Shown: positions 40,520 through 49,703 of the stretch, one piece after another
How the letters are laid out: each line of letters begins with the position of its first letter
Position numbering within the stretch: position 1 is the stretch's first letter
Assembly: GCF_018279705.1 (NCBI RefSeq)
Contig: NZ_CP036498.1
Span: 2,621,001-2,685,000 of the forward strand
Direction: 5' to 3'
Source: Tardiphaga alba
GTDB lineage: Bacteria; Pseudomonadota; Alphaproteobacteria; Rhizobiales; Xanthobacteraceae
DNA: 64,000 bases
Made by a program: the position numbers and the translations under genes
Notes under the pieces: model-generated
What the model was told of the DNA's origin: nothing
The model's input: only the letters and a program-made list of their open reading frames with translations
Databases searched by the model: none

Positions 40520-41238
40520 CTGAGGTCTACGAGTATCCTCGCGAGTGGTATCAATTCACGAACGTGCGGTTCCAGTTGCGCGCGATGTCACAGACGTCTC
40601 CGCGGCCGTGGGCTGGCGGCAATAGCGCGTACGGCCCGCATGCCCAGCTGTGGATGCCGAAGCTCACGTCGATCCAACAGGACATCGACGTGTGGCCGCA
40701 GATGGATGCCTTCTTCTCTCGCCTTGGCGGGCAGGCCGGTCTCATCCGCATAGGCGACGCGTCCCGATTGATCCCCCAGTACAACCGCGAGCGGCAGGCG
40801 ACGACGTCAGTCTGGTCGGACGGAACGATGTTCACGGACGGCACGGGCTTCGTCGATGGCCTGATTCCGCCGACCTGCCACGTCCTAGCCGCAGCCTCCC
40901 GTGGTGCCACGTCGATTGTGCTCGGCGGGTTGCCCGCATCGCTGGTGCCAGCACTCCGGCGCGGTGACCTCTTCGAGATCCGACCGAACGGTATTCCAGC
41001 CGATTTCCCGCACCTCTATCAGGTGATGGTGAATGGCCCGACAAACGCCGATGGCGAGACCGGCGTCGAAATTCGCCCGCCGCTGCGCGCGGATATCGCG
41101 GCCGGCGATCAGGTCGTACTCGACCATCCGACCTCTGTGTTTCACCTGATCGACGATAGCCAGGCGGAGATGGAGATCAACGCGCCGATCACCGCGAATT
41201 TCGGCTTCTCCCTCATCGAAGCGATCGAGCGTATCTAA
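40516..41238 (+). CDS. Tail tip protein 1 (distal tail-like)
   Basis: A 240-aa beta-rich protein overlapping the tape measure stop (ATGA). YPREWYQFTNVRFQLRAMSQTSPRPWAGG and LWMPKLTSIQQDIDVWPQMDAFF resemble minor tail proteins between tape measure and hub in rhizobial siphophages. The end FHLIDDSQAEMEINAPITANFGFSLIEAI is also typical. Probably part of the tail tip. Confidence 0.75.
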   Translation: MTEVYEYPREWYQFTNVRFQLRAMSQTSPRPWAGGNSAYGPHAQLWMPKLTSIQQDIDVWPQMDAFFSRLGGQAGLIRIGDASRLIPQYNRERQATTSVWSDGTMFTDGTGFVDGLIPPTCHVLAAASRGATSIVLGGLPASLVPALRRGDLFEIRPNGIPADFPHLYQVMVNGPTNADGETGVEIRPPLRADIAAGDQVVLDHPTSVFHLIDDSQAEMEINAPITANFGFSLIEAIERI

Positions 41239-41795
41239 TGGCGCCGCCGATCACGATGCGCATGGCGCAGGCGCTGCGCGAGCGAAAGCCGTTGGCGCTG
41301 CTGGCTGAGATTGAGCACCCCGACGGGACGGCTCGGTTCTGGTCCGGCATCGGACCGTTGCAATGGAATGGGTACCGATGGACCGGGGCCGGAGTGCTTG
41401 GGTCTATCACTCCGATCAAGCAGACGAGTGCGCTGCAGATTCAAGAGTTGCAGTTCAACTTGTCGGGCGTCGATCCCGATGTCGCATCTCGCCTCAATGA
41501 CGATGTGCGCAACCTTGGAGCACGCGCCTGGCTGGCCTGCTTGGGGAAGGGCAACACGGTTGAGAAAGACCCGTATCAGATCGTCGATGCGGTCCTCGAC
41601 TATCAGTCTCTCTCGGCGGCGGAAGACGGGACGGTCACAATATCGATCACGGCTCGCACCGGTTTCTACACGCTGGAACGCGCCCTCGACGATGCGTGGA
41701 CCACGGAAGAACAAAAGCTGACGTATCCGACCGACTCTGGCCTTGACATGATCCCGGCGCTTCAAAATCAGGATATCCAATGGACGCCGACGTGA
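41238..41795 (+). CDS. Tail tip protein 2
   Basis: A 185-aa protein starting in the previous stop (TAATG). ALLAEIEHPDGTARFWSGIGPLQWNGYRWTGAGVLGSITPI and IQELQFNLSGVDPDVASRLNDD suggest the hub-linker type proteins (gp27-like beta-sandwich) common in these phages. Function from context. Confidence 0.75.
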   Translation: MAPPITMRMAQALRERKPLALLAEIEHPDGTARFWSGIGPLQWNGYRWTGAGVLGSITPIKQTSALQIQELQFNLSGVDPDVASRLNDDVRNLGARAWLACLGKGNTVEKDPYQIVDAVLDYQSLSAAEDGTVTISITARTGFYTLERALDDAWTTEEQKLTYPTDSGLDMIPALQNQDIQWTPT

Positions 41796-42307
41796 AGGTG
41801 GCAGACGCGGTTTTGGTGGCTCGGTTGGCTGAGGTCGTCGCAAAGGATCGCGCTATGTTTGAGGTCAACGTGAAAGCGGCCGTAGCAAAGAGCGGGAATT
41901 CGCGCGCGAAACTTGAAATTGCTCTGCTGGCGGCGATGGATGCCGCGACGCAATCCGAAATGGTCTGGGGCAAGGATGATTGCGTTCTGTGGTGCGCGAA
42001 TATCCTCAAGGTGGCGATTGGTTGCGATCCGGTCTCCCACATTCGCGGTCGCTATCGAACCCGTATTGGCGCGAGGCGCTTAATCGGCCGTCGAGGCCTT
42101 CTTCCGGCTGCGCGGGTTGTAGCGCGGAAGCGTGGCTGGCGGCGCATCAATGAAGGCGAGCAGGTCGGTGACATTGGTGTCGCTGTGCTGTCGGGTGTCT
42201 TGTCAGTCGTCATTTGCCGTGCCCCTGGCTGGTTCGTAGGTCGCAACGAGCGCGGCTGGACATCGATGCCGTCGACCAATGTTCGCATCATTTGGGCTGT
42301 GATCTGA
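41780..42307 (+). CDS. NlpC/P60-like tail assembly protein (DUF6950 type)
   Basis: A 175-aa protein, overlapping by 16 bp. LAAMDAATQSEMVWGKDDCVLWCANILKVAIG has the DCxxW box of cysteine cell-wall peptidases; GDIGVAVLSG...WFVGRNERGW may supply the His/third residue region, though the catalytic His is not evident. Lambda K-type proteins sit here between the tail tip and hub, and cut peptidoglycan during infection. Confidence 0.7.
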   Translation: MDADVKVADAVLVARLAEVVAKDRAMFEVNVKAAVAKSGNSRAKLEIALLAAMDAATQSEMVWGKDDCVLWCANILKVAIGCDPVSHIRGRYRTRIGARRLIGRRGLLPAARVVARKRGWRRINEGEQVGDIGVAVLSGVLSVVICRAPGWFVGRNERGWTSMPSTNVRIIWAVI

Positions 42308-44011
42308 ATGAACATTCCTCCGCACGTCGCGTCTTGGGCGCTGGGCCGCGTTTGGGAGCGCGATAACCCGCCGGCGGAGTTTACCCAGCTCGTTAAGCAG
42401 TACGAGCGGATGCCGGCCAGACAGCGCCGCACGTTGAGCGCCGAGCCCATTTCGATCGGTGCGGCAATCATTGGAGTATTCACAGCAACGGCTGTGCCGG
42501 CGGCCGTGTCTTGGGCTGTAGGAACCGCTGTCCTGATCGGCGCGTCGATCGCAGTGAATTATGCGGCCTCGGCCCTGATGCAGAAATCAGGGTCGGGACC
42601 TATCGCTACGTCGCAATATGCAGCTGAGACAGCGGTCAATTCGACAGCGATCAAATACAACGAGCGCCAGCCCATCCCTTCGAAGCGCATCATCTACGGC
42701 ACCGCCCAGGTCGGCGGCGCACTCTTCTTTGAAGAGGTGAAGCCACCATATCTCTACCAAGGCTGGCTGATCTGCGCGAAGAAGATCGCGAGCTTCCGCA
42801 AGATGTGGATCGGAACGCAAGAGATCGCGTTTCAGTCGCTTGTTCCGAACACGATCCTGACGCCAATAGCTGTCTATGGTCAGCCAAACTTTCCGGGGCG
42901 CCTGAAGGTCTCGCTCAGGCTCGGTGATGCAAATCAGGCGATCGATCCGATCCTCGCGGCTGACTTTCCTGATCTCGACCCCGAATTTCGTCAGCGCGGC
43001 ATTGCGACCGCTGTCGTTCGCTACCATTACGGCGCCGACTACACGGAATATACGGAGCTCTGGGGGCAATCGTCGCGCCCGAATCCATACTTCTTGGTTG
43101 ACGGTGTGGCGGTGCCAGATCCCCGCCGTCCCGGACACGTCCTGGAATTCGACCCCTCCGACGATGCGGCTGTAGCTGCGGCTGAAGCGACATGGGAATT
43201 CAGCAATAATGCTACGCTGATCCAGGCGCACTATCTGACGCAGCGCTATGGCGGGCGCATCGACCCCCGTCGCTTCGACTGGGCGAAGACGGCCGTCGCG
43301 GCGGACTGGGACGATGGTCTGGTGTGGTGCTTGGACGGCACCTACATCCGCCGCCACACCATCGACGGGGTTGTCACGCTCAACCAGTCGCCCGCCAATA
43401 TCGTGTCCGGCATGCTCTCAGCCAACCGAGGAATGGTGCTGCAGAGCGCCGGCAAGGTATGGCCGTCGTCGTCGATCCCGCGGCAGCCGGTTGTCACGAT
43501 CCATGATGGCTTGCTGACAGGCGCCGTGGACTATCGAGCCGCCAAGCCGAAGCGAGATCTGATCAATCGGCTGAAGGTCCGGTTTGTCGCAGAGGATCGC
43601 GAGTACCAGACGGCCGATGGCCCGGTGCTGTCCAGGGATGATCTTAAGGCGGCCGATGGCGAACTGCTCGATGCCACGCTCGATCTGCCGTTCACGATGG
43701 ACCACCGGCGGGCGCAACGGCTCGAGAAGGCATTCCTGGAGAATGCGCGGCTTGGCAAGCAACTGGTCGTCAAATGCGACGTGCTGCTGCTCGCCAACTG
43801 CTCCGAGGAACTGATCGGCAACGCCGTGACCTTCGACAGTGTCCTCTTCGCCAGCGCCAACGGAACCTACCTGTGCACCGACTGGAGCTTCGCGGACAAT
43901 TTCTCGTCCATCAACGTGTCGCTGGTCGGATACGACGCTGCGATCGAGACGGACTATCGCGCCGCGGTCGATGAAAAACCTTTCGTTCTCGCCCCTCTCG
44001 ATGTGAGCTGA
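42308..44011 (+). CDS. Tail hub / host specificity protein
   Basis: A 567-aa protein. Residues about 50-90 form hydrophobic helices (IGAAIIGVFTATAVPAAVSW...), then the lambda J/I-type sequence SGPIATSQYAAETAVNSTAIKYNERQPIPSKRIIYGTAQVGGALFF. The second half with RYGGRIDPRRFDW and DRRAQRLEKAFLENARLGKQ fits the phage hub domain family. It starts directly after the previous stop. It probably forms the tail central spike. Confidence 0.82.
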   Translation: MNIPPHVASWALGRVWERDNPPAEFTQLVKQYERMPARQRRTLSAEPISIGAAIIGVFTATAVPAAVSWAVGTAVLIGASIAVNYAASALMQKSGSGPIATSQYAAETAVNSTAIKYNERQPIPSKRIIYGTAQVGGALFFEEVKPPYLYQGWLICAKKIASFRKMWIGTQEIAFQSLVPNTILTPIAVYGQPNFPGRLKVSLRLGDANQAIDPILAADFPDLDPEFRQRGIATAVVRYHYGADYTEYTELWGQSSRPNPYFLVDGVAVPDPRRPGHVLEFDPSDDAAVAAAEATWEFSNNATLIQAHYLTQRYGGRIDPRRFDWAKTAVAADWDDGLVWCLDGTYIRRHTIDGVVTLNQSPANIVSGMLSANRGMVLQSAGKVWPSSSIPRQPVVTIHDGLLTGAVDYRAAKPKRDLINRLKVRFVAEDREYQTADGPVLSRDDLKAADGELLDATLDLPFTMDHRRAQRLEKAFLENARLGKQLVVKCDVLLLANCSEELIGNAVTFDSVLFASANGTYLCTDWSFADNFSSINVSLVGYDAAIETDYRAAVDEKPFVLAPLDVS

Positions 44012-44012
44012 G

Positions 44013-44774
44013 ATGCCCGTAAACCACGACGCCGTCGCCGCGCTCCCATCTGATGCGAGCGCGAACAAGCAGCTATTGCGGAATGCGATCACCGCTCGCA
44101 TGCCGTATGTGCTGGCTGACGATGAGAACGCGACGGATCTGATCGCGGTCGATCCGGATTCGGGGTCGGCCGTTATCGACATGACGTTTCTCGGTCGGCT
44201 GTTCCACTATGACCCGACTGACATGGTCACTGCTCATGATGGCGTGACCTGTCTCGTCTCGGCTGAGGGGCGTCGGTACAAGCTGAGCGACGGTTCCGAC
44301 GTCTTCTGCTATTCGGTCATCGACCGAACCCACACGGCACCTCCGGCAAGCCCTTCTCTTGGTGACGCCTACCTAGTGGCCAGCGCCGCAACAGGGGCGT
44401 GGGCAGGTAAAGACGGCAACATCGCTGTCAGGACCGCTCGAGGATGGGAGTTCGTTGTATTTGGCATTGGCCGCTTCATCTATGTCGAGGATGTGGACAC
44501 GTACTATCACCGCAATGCTGGCGGCGCATGGGTGTCAGGCTTCGGCAATCAGACCACGGCCCCAAATTCAATCCCCCTTTCTGCTGCGATCAACTTCGGC
44601 AAAAGGATTATCGTCGAGAACCAGACCACCACTTCGCCGCCAGGCACAGCTACGGTCGGCACCGCCTACATCGTCGGCCCATCGGCGACTGGCGCTTGGT
44701 CAGGTCGAGATGGTGACATTGCTATCTGCGAGATCGCGAACACGTTCACGCTTTATGACCCGTCAAATGGATGA
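44013..44774 (+). CDS. Tail-tip/fibre protein, ended by an in-frame TGA
   Basis: A 253-aa protein up to TGA 44772-44774. Two repeats (PPASPSLGDAYLVASAATGAWAG and PPGTATVGTAYIVGPSATGAWSG) are a phage chitinase/fibre-type module. After TGA the same frame stays open to 45260, where its end overlaps the next start (ATGA). The extension has the composition of a fibre domain. Either a nonsense mutation or leaky UGA readthrough. Confidence 0.75.
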   Translation: MPVNHDAVAALPSDASANKQLLRNAITARMPYVLADDENATDLIAVDPDSGSAVIDMTFLGRLFHYDPTDMVTAHDGVTCLVSAEGRRYKLSDGSDVFCYSVIDRTHTAPPASPSLGDAYLVASAATGAWAGKDGNIAVRTARGWEFVVFGIGRFIYVEDVDTYYHRNAGGAWVSGFGNQTTAPNSIPLSAAINFGKRIIVENQTTTSPPGTATVGTAYIVGPSATGAWSGRDGDIAICEIANTFTLYDPSNG

Positions 44775-45260
44775 AGCGCTTATAATAAAGAGCTAAACAA
44801 CTCTTACACATTCAACGGAACGGAGTGGCTATCGGCAGGCGGCGCGCTGATCGGACGGAAGAGCGTTAGAACGGTTTCGGGCAGCGCGTCAGCCGGCGGC
44901 AGTGGCAGCTATGGCTACAATCCAAGCGATCCACCACTCTCGAGCAACATCTGCTATTTCGATTCAAAAACGCTGTCTTACGCCGCGAAGACGGCAGGAA
45001 ATGTACTGCGGTTTTGCTATCGATTCTCAAGCACGGTCGCTAATACCAGTATGTCGATAGGGCTCTTCCGAGGTGCAGAAACAAGCGCCATTGACTGGGT
45101 GTTTGTGGCGAATGGCAATGCCACTGGCACGACAGTGCACTTCGAAATCGATGCATCTGACGCGGCGTCACACGATTACAGCGTCCGCATTTTTAATAGT
45201 GCTTATTCGAATGACAGCGCTACGCGACGTATTCTGAGTGTCGAGGAATTCGTGCCATGA
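44775..45260 (+). pseudogene. In-frame continuation of the 44013 tail protein beyond TGA
   Basis: 162 codons in the same frame, beginning SAYNKELNNSYTFNGTEWL and ending RRILSVEEFVP. SGSASAGGSGSYGYNP, DPPLSSNICYFDS and GLFRGAETSAIDWVFVANGNATGTT look like a beta-sandwich receptor-binding domain. TGG to TGA at the break would fit the context (NG-W-SAYN). An internal ATG at 45051 lies mid-domain. Whether it is translated is unknown. Confidence 0.7.
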
Positions 45261-45835
45261 CCGCGAGCCCGATTGATCTGGTTATTGTCGATGGGGTGGC
45301 AGTCAGCAAAGCTGCGCTTCGAAGCTATGAGAAGGACCGCGCCCGTATCAAACTCGGAAATCCAACCGAGGTGCGCAACACGAAGCTTTCGGGCCAGTTC
45401 GGGGGAATATATGTGCGCTCGCTTCAGAACAACTTCGATCTGGACGCCGGCGACACGACAACGCCGGATGACGGTGTTAACTGTATCATCGATCTCGATG
45501 GAAATCGCTTCAAGAAGGTGCCGATCGACACCTCAACGACGCAGCGGCTTGTTGTGGCATCTGGCGCCGTAACGGTCTCTGCTGACGATGCGGACATTGT
45601 TGTCATCGACAAGACAGTGGCAGCGGCTACGACGGTGAATTTGCCTCCGGCTGCTGATCGCACGAAGGCTGTCAAGATTGTGGATGGCAAAGGCGACGCC
45701 AACACGAACAACATCACTATCGTCCCGCAATCGGGAGAGAAGGTGTTTGGGACCGTAGATTACACCCCAATCATCGATGGCAATGGCGGTCAAATTACGC
45801 TGACGCCTCGTGCCGACGGCACCGGCTGGTTCTAA
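45257..45835 (+). CDS. Tail fibre-like protein
   Basis: A 192-aa protein. SKLSGQFGGIYVRSLQNNFDLDAGDTTTPDDGVNCIIDLDGNRFK is a fibre start also seen in the 44013 protein (DGVTCLVSAEGRRYK), showing common origin. The rest (VIDKTVAAATTVNLPPAADRTKAVKIVDGKG...ITIVPQSGEKVFG) is a beta-structured phage tail domain. It overlaps the preceding frame by ATGA. Confidence 0.75.
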   Translation: MTASPIDLVIVDGVAVSKAALRSYEKDRARIKLGNPTEVRNTKLSGQFGGIYVRSLQNNFDLDAGDTTTPDDGVNCIIDLDGNRFKKVPIDTSTTQRLVVASGAVTVSADDADIVVIDKTVAAATTVNLPPAADRTKAVKIVDGKGDANTNNITIVPQSGEKVFGTVDYTPIIDGNGGQITLTPRADGTGWF

Positions 45836-45853
45836 GCAAGCAAGGATACATCA

Positions 45854-48289
45854 ATGAGAATGGCTCGCTGGGCTTTTGCCCTCGCGTTCGCGCTCGTCTG
45901 CGCGCCTGCTTTCGGCCAGACTGGGGAGGGGTCATCTCCGCTATCGGTCCCAAAGGGCGGGAGCGGGCGCAATTCCCTTGATGCCAACAAGCTGGTGTTC
46001 GGTAACGGCACGGCCCCCGTTCAGCTGTATGGTTGCACCGGGTTCTTGGTTGGCACTGGCAGCGGGGCGGCGCCTACTTGTCGGGTCATTGCCGCGGCCG
46101 ATCTGCCAGCGAACCTGACGTCAATCGCCAACGCAACGACTGCAGCCAATCGGCTTGGATACTGGACGGCCTCGGCGACCTATGGCCTGACAGACTTCAC
46201 CGCCTTCGCCCGGTCGTTGCTTGACGACGCTGATGCGGCGACCGCGCGCGCGACGTTGGGGGTGTCGATCGGATCGAACGTTCAAGCGTGGGACGCAGAC
46301 CTCGATGCGTTGGCGGCGCTCTCCGGCACCAATACGATCTATTATCGTTCAGGGGCCAATACCTGGTCGGCCGTTTCAATCGGATCGCTGCTGTCGTTCG
46401 CGACAGGCACCCTGAATGTCGGCGATGCCGAGCTCGTCGCCCTTGCCGGTCTCACCAGCGCTGCAGACAAGGTGCCATACTTCACCGGGTCTGGAACGGC
46501 AGCGCTTGCGGATTTCAGCTCATTGGCGCGTACGCTGGTAGCCAACACCGCCGCGTCCGGTATGCGCTCAACGCTCGGCCTGGTCATCGGCACGGACGTG
46601 CAGGCCTATGACGCCGAGCTGGCGGCGTTGGCGGGCCTGACATCGGCCGCTAACAAATGCTTCTACTTCACCGGGGCCGGCATTGCAGCAACTGTCGACT
46701 GCACCAGCTTTGGCAGGTCTGTGGCCAACGCGGCCGATGCGGCGGCGCTGCGCACGCTCGCCGGCACAGTGATTGGGACGAACGTCCAGGCATGGGACGC
46801 CGATCTGGACGCATTGGCCGCCAATTCGACCGATGGTTTCTGGGCGCGCACGGGCGCTGGAACGGGAGCCGCGCGCGTCATGACGGCGCCGGCCGCCGGC
46901 TTCACCATCACCAACCCGGCCGGCGTTGCAGGAAATCCAACGTTCGTTCTCGCCAATGATCTAGCGGCCTTGGAGGCCCTGAGCAGCACCGGCATCGCAC
47001 GGCGCACCGGGACCGATGCATGGTCGGTCGGTACGCTAGTTAGCAATACTGAACTTGCCACGATGCCGAATGCGACATTCAAGTGTCGCACCACGGCTGG
47101 CACAGGATCTCCAGATGACTGCACCTCTGCTCAGTCGACCGCATTGCTCAATACTATGGGTGGCGATGCCGGCTCCGGCGGCACGAAGGGCCTCGTTCCT
47201 GCGCCGGGCGCCGGCGATGCTGCGGCCAACAAGGTGCTCGGTGCTGGCGGAACTTGGGTCACTCAGTCGGGTGGTGGCGGCGGCGGCCTTTCCGATGCCG
47301 ACCGCCAGAACATTCTGCTTGAGCGTGGTTATCAGTCTAAGACTTTCGGCGGATACCGGCGCTTCATAAATGCCTTCGCCGATGGCTATAAGGCCTCTGA
47401 CGGGGTCAACTCCGGGGCGTCGTCGAACTACAACGTCGTCACAGCCAGCGGGTATGTCGCTCCTTCGGGATCGGGGGGCTCCCAGCTTCTGATTCCCGGC
47501 GCGACCGGAACGGCCTCCGGCGTCGGGATGAGCGATAGTGGCGGCACCAGCGGTATTGTCTCACAGGCCTTCGACGGAAATCTGCATAACGCATCTGGCA
47601 GCAGTGTAACGACCAATAGCAATGGCGTGCATCCGGGAAGCTATGCTGCGGGCATCCGGAAAGACTGGGGTTCTGGAAACGCAAAATTCATCACTCAATT
47701 TGTGCTTTCTACTTCGTCAAATTTAGCACTTATGAATGTGGGTGGCGCATCGACCGTCAAACTGCAGGGGTCGAACAACGGCACTACATGGGTCGATCTA
47801 TTCACCAGTGGGTCGACGGGCGCCGCCGCCAATACGGACTACACATTTAACACCGGCATCGATACGTCTACCGCCTACCGATATCACCAGGTGATGATCA
47901 ATGGTAACGGTAGTAACTCCGCTATTGTAGCTGAACTGCAGTTTTATGAGACCCCGCCGATCGTCGTGAACAACATGACATTGGTCACGACGTATCAGTC
48001 ATCCGACACAACGGTCACCAACGGACGCCTTCTGATCGAATACGATCCTCTTGTTTCTGTGACATTGAACACCGACATCACCGCTGAAGTGACGTGCAAT
48101 GGCGGGGCAAACTGGACCCCTGCATCTCTTTCGGCCGTATCTAACTTTTCGGGTGGGGCGGCTCAGCGGAAAGTCGCGGAATCTGTCGATCAACTCTGCT
48201 CCGTGTCGGGGTCTTCATTCGGCGCCAGGCTTAAGACTGTAAATAGTAAAGCTGTCAATTTTTACGTGACTTCAGTCACCGCTCGCTGA
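45854..48289 (+). CDS. Large tail fibre with signal peptide and F5/8-type C domain
   Basis: An 811-aa protein. A signal peptide starts it: MRMARWAFALAFALVCAPAFG. PLSVPKGGSGRNSLDANKLVFG is the shaft opening. Three repeats of the form GxxVQA[W/Y]DA[D/E]L-ALA lie near 46270, 46590 and 46780. A Gly-rich hinge is near 47275. The C-terminal 240 residues (SGIVSQAFDGNLHNASG ... KLQGSNNGTTWVDLFT ... AYRYHQVMINGNGSNSAIVAELQFYE) look like an F5/8-type C (discoidin) carbohydrate-binding domain. It likely binds a surface glycan. AAGGAT upstream is the ribosome site. Confidence 0.82.
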   Translation: MRMARWAFALAFALVCAPAFGQTGEGSSPLSVPKGGSGRNSLDANKLVFGNGTAPVQLYGCTGFLVGTGSGAAPTCRVIAAADLPANLTSIANATTAANRLGYWTASATYGLTDFTAFARSLLDDADAATARATLGVSIGSNVQAWDADLDALAALSGTNTIYYRSGANTWSAVSIGSLLSFATGTLNVGDAELVALAGLTSAADKVPYFTGSGTAALADFSSLARTLVANTAASGMRSTLGLVIGTDVQAYDAELAALAGLTSAANKCFYFTGAGIAATVDCTSFGRSVANAADAAALRTLAGTVIGTNVQAWDADLDALAANSTDGFWARTGAGTGAARVMTAPAAGFTITNPAGVAGNPTFVLANDLAALEALSSTGIARRTGTDAWSVGTLVSNTELATMPNATFKCRTTAGTGSPDDCTSAQSTALLNTMGGDAGSGGTKGLVPAPGAGDAAANKVLGAGGTWVTQSGGGGGGLSDADRQNILLERGYQSKTFGGYRRFINAFADGYKASDGVNSGASSNYNVVTASGYVAPSGSGGSQLLIPGATGTASGVGMSDSGGTSGIVSQAFDGNLHNASGSSVTTNSNGVHPGSYAAGIRKDWGSGNAKFITQFVLSTSSNLALMNVGGASTVKLQGSNNGTTWVDLFTSGSTGAAANTDYTFNTGIDTSTAYRYHQVMINGNGSNSAIVAELQFYETPPIVVNNMTLVTTYQSSDTTVTNGRLLIEYDPLVSVTLNTDITAEVTCNGGANWTPASLSAVSNFSGGAAQRKVAESVDQLCSVSGSSFGARLKTVNSKAVNFYVTSVTAR

Positions 48290-48298
48290 GGTGCTGCC

Positions 48299-48928
48299 AT
48301 GATAAAATATGCGCTAGCTTTTTTTTTACTCGTCTCGCCGGCGGCAGCCCAGACTGTGGTTCAGCCTGTAGGGGCAACGCAAGCGAAGGCAAATAACCGC
48401 GCCGATCTTGTTGGGAAGCTCAACGACCTGCTTAGTCGTGCAGATAGCCTCTCATCTTCTCTGCAGGCTAACCGGGTTACAGCGACGGATGATGCTGCAT
48501 ATTCGGATACTGTCACTCTCATCGTGATCCGTAGCCAGGTTTACGACGTCCAGTGCCAGATCGCGGTGCTGGACGGGCAGGCGTGTTCTTCGCCGCCTCC
48601 GTTCTACGGCAAGGCTGTTGTCTTGAAGAATGCGCTGAGCGCGCAGAATGCAGAAGCACCAAACAAGGTGTGGCGCCTATCCGGCAGCTTGACGGTGTCG
48701 GCGGGCCTGTCCTTGATTGGAAAGAAGATCCAGACGATCACCGTCGCGGGCGTCGCCGCTGGTGACGTGGTGATCATCACGCCGAAGGTTACGGTTCCGG
48801 TATCCTTCACGCTCGGCGATGCGCGCGCCAGCGATGCTAATACGATTGAGTTGTCGGTGACATTTCCGCAACTCGTGACGCTTGGGGCGGCCGTCACCAT
48901 TCCGGTCGACGTCATCGTCCTTCGATAG
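48299..48928 (+). CDS. Secreted fibre-associated protein
   Basis: A 209-aa protein with a Sec signal peptide (MIKYALAFFLLVSPAAAQTV). The mature part starts with helices (ADLVGKLNDLLSRADSLSSSLQAN) and ends in a beta domain (GKKIQTITVAGVAAGDVVIITPKVTVPVSF). It follows the large fibre gene after 9 bp. Possibly a fibre chaperone or receptor-binding partner; no family recognised. Confidence 0.6.
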   Translation: MIKYALAFFLLVSPAAAQTVVQPVGATQAKANNRADLVGKLNDLLSRADSLSSSLQANRVTATDDAAYSDTVTLIVIRSQVYDVQCQIAVLDGQACSSPPPFYGKAVVLKNALSAQNAEAPNKVWRLSGSLTVSAGLSLIGKKIQTITVAGVAAGDVVIITPKVTVPVSFTLGDARASDANTIELSVTFPQLVTLGAAVTIPVDVIVLR

Positions 48929-48956
48929 GCAGTCGCCGCTGAAGACCGCGGGAGCC

Positions 48957-49064
48957 CTACCGGAAAAGCCCGGCTGAGCTCGCGGCGCAGAATATCCCGG
49001 CGGCGCCGACCAGCGTCAGAATCCAAATTGCAGCAATCGCGATCATGTCGTGGCGGCGTTCCAT
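48957..49064 (-). CDS. Possible antisense membrane peptide
   Basis: A 35-codon minus-strand frame: MERRHDMIAIAAIWILTLVG then GIFCAASSAGLFR, one hydrophobic helix. It lies upstream of the wall enzyme gene. There is no clear ribosome site. Listed because a similar peptide lies on the other side of that gene. Confidence 0.2.
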   Translation of the reverse strand: MERRHDMIAIAAIWILTLVGAAGIFCAASSAGLFR

Positions 49065-49163
49065 GCCGCAGCGATAGCCCGTGCGGCCACCCCGGGCATA
49101 TCCGCCGATAGTCGCGAGCGCTTCTGGCCAGTTCCGATCACTTTCGAACAAGGAGCAAGACCA

Positions 49164-49703
49164 ATGAGCATCGTCCCCAAAAGCCTGCCACAGATCACCC
49201 GCGACGCTCTCATCGCCAAAGTCGCCGGGCTCAAGATAAGCCAACCTGTGTTCCTTGTCGGGATGCGCGGCTATTACCTCGACACGATGGGAAAGCCGAA
49301 GGTGAACGATCGCGGCGTCTACGACGATGCCATGATCCTTGTCGGGCCGAACCACTTCAGCACCTACAACGCCAACACCGATCCGAGTGTGTTTCGAAAG
49401 CACATTGCGAGCCTGCGCCCAGGCCTCTGGTCGTATCGGCTGGGCATTCACGGGCTGAGCAAGCCGAAGGCGCAGCAGTACCAGGCGCTGGTGCAGGCCG
49501 ACAAAGTAACGGTCGATCGGGATGGTGAGGGTGCCGAGACCGGCTATTTTGGCATCAATATCCATCGTGGCGGCGTGAACACCACAAGCTCGCTGGGCTG
49601 CCAGACGATCGTTCCGGCGCAGTGGCCGGCGTTCATCGCCAACGTCAAAGACCAGTTGGCGCGTGCGGGGCAGAAAACCATCCCTTACGCGCTGACGGTT
49701 TAG
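49164..49703 (+). CDS. Lysis enzyme with YkuD (L,D-transpeptidase)-like motif
   Basis: A 179-aa protein, first of the lysis cassette, with AAGGAGC 8 nt upstream of ATG. Its motif GINIHRGGVNTTSSLGCQTI has His134, Ser142/143, Gly and Cys146 as in the YkuD active site (HGT...S-GC). There is no signal peptide, so holin release is needed. A cross-link-cutting L,D-endopeptidase or carboxypeptidase activity is inferred; rhizobial walls are rich in 3-3 links, which would suit. Other endolysin folds are absent from the window. Confidence 0.7.
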   Translation: MSIVPKSLPQITRDALIAKVAGLKISQPVFLVGMRGYYLDTMGKPKVNDRGVYDDAMILVGPNHFSTYNANTDPSVFRKHIASLRPGLWSYRLGIHGLSKPKAQQYQALVQADKVTVDRDGEGAETGYFGINIHRGGVNTTSSLGCQTIVPAQWPAFIANVKDQLARAGQKTIPYALTV

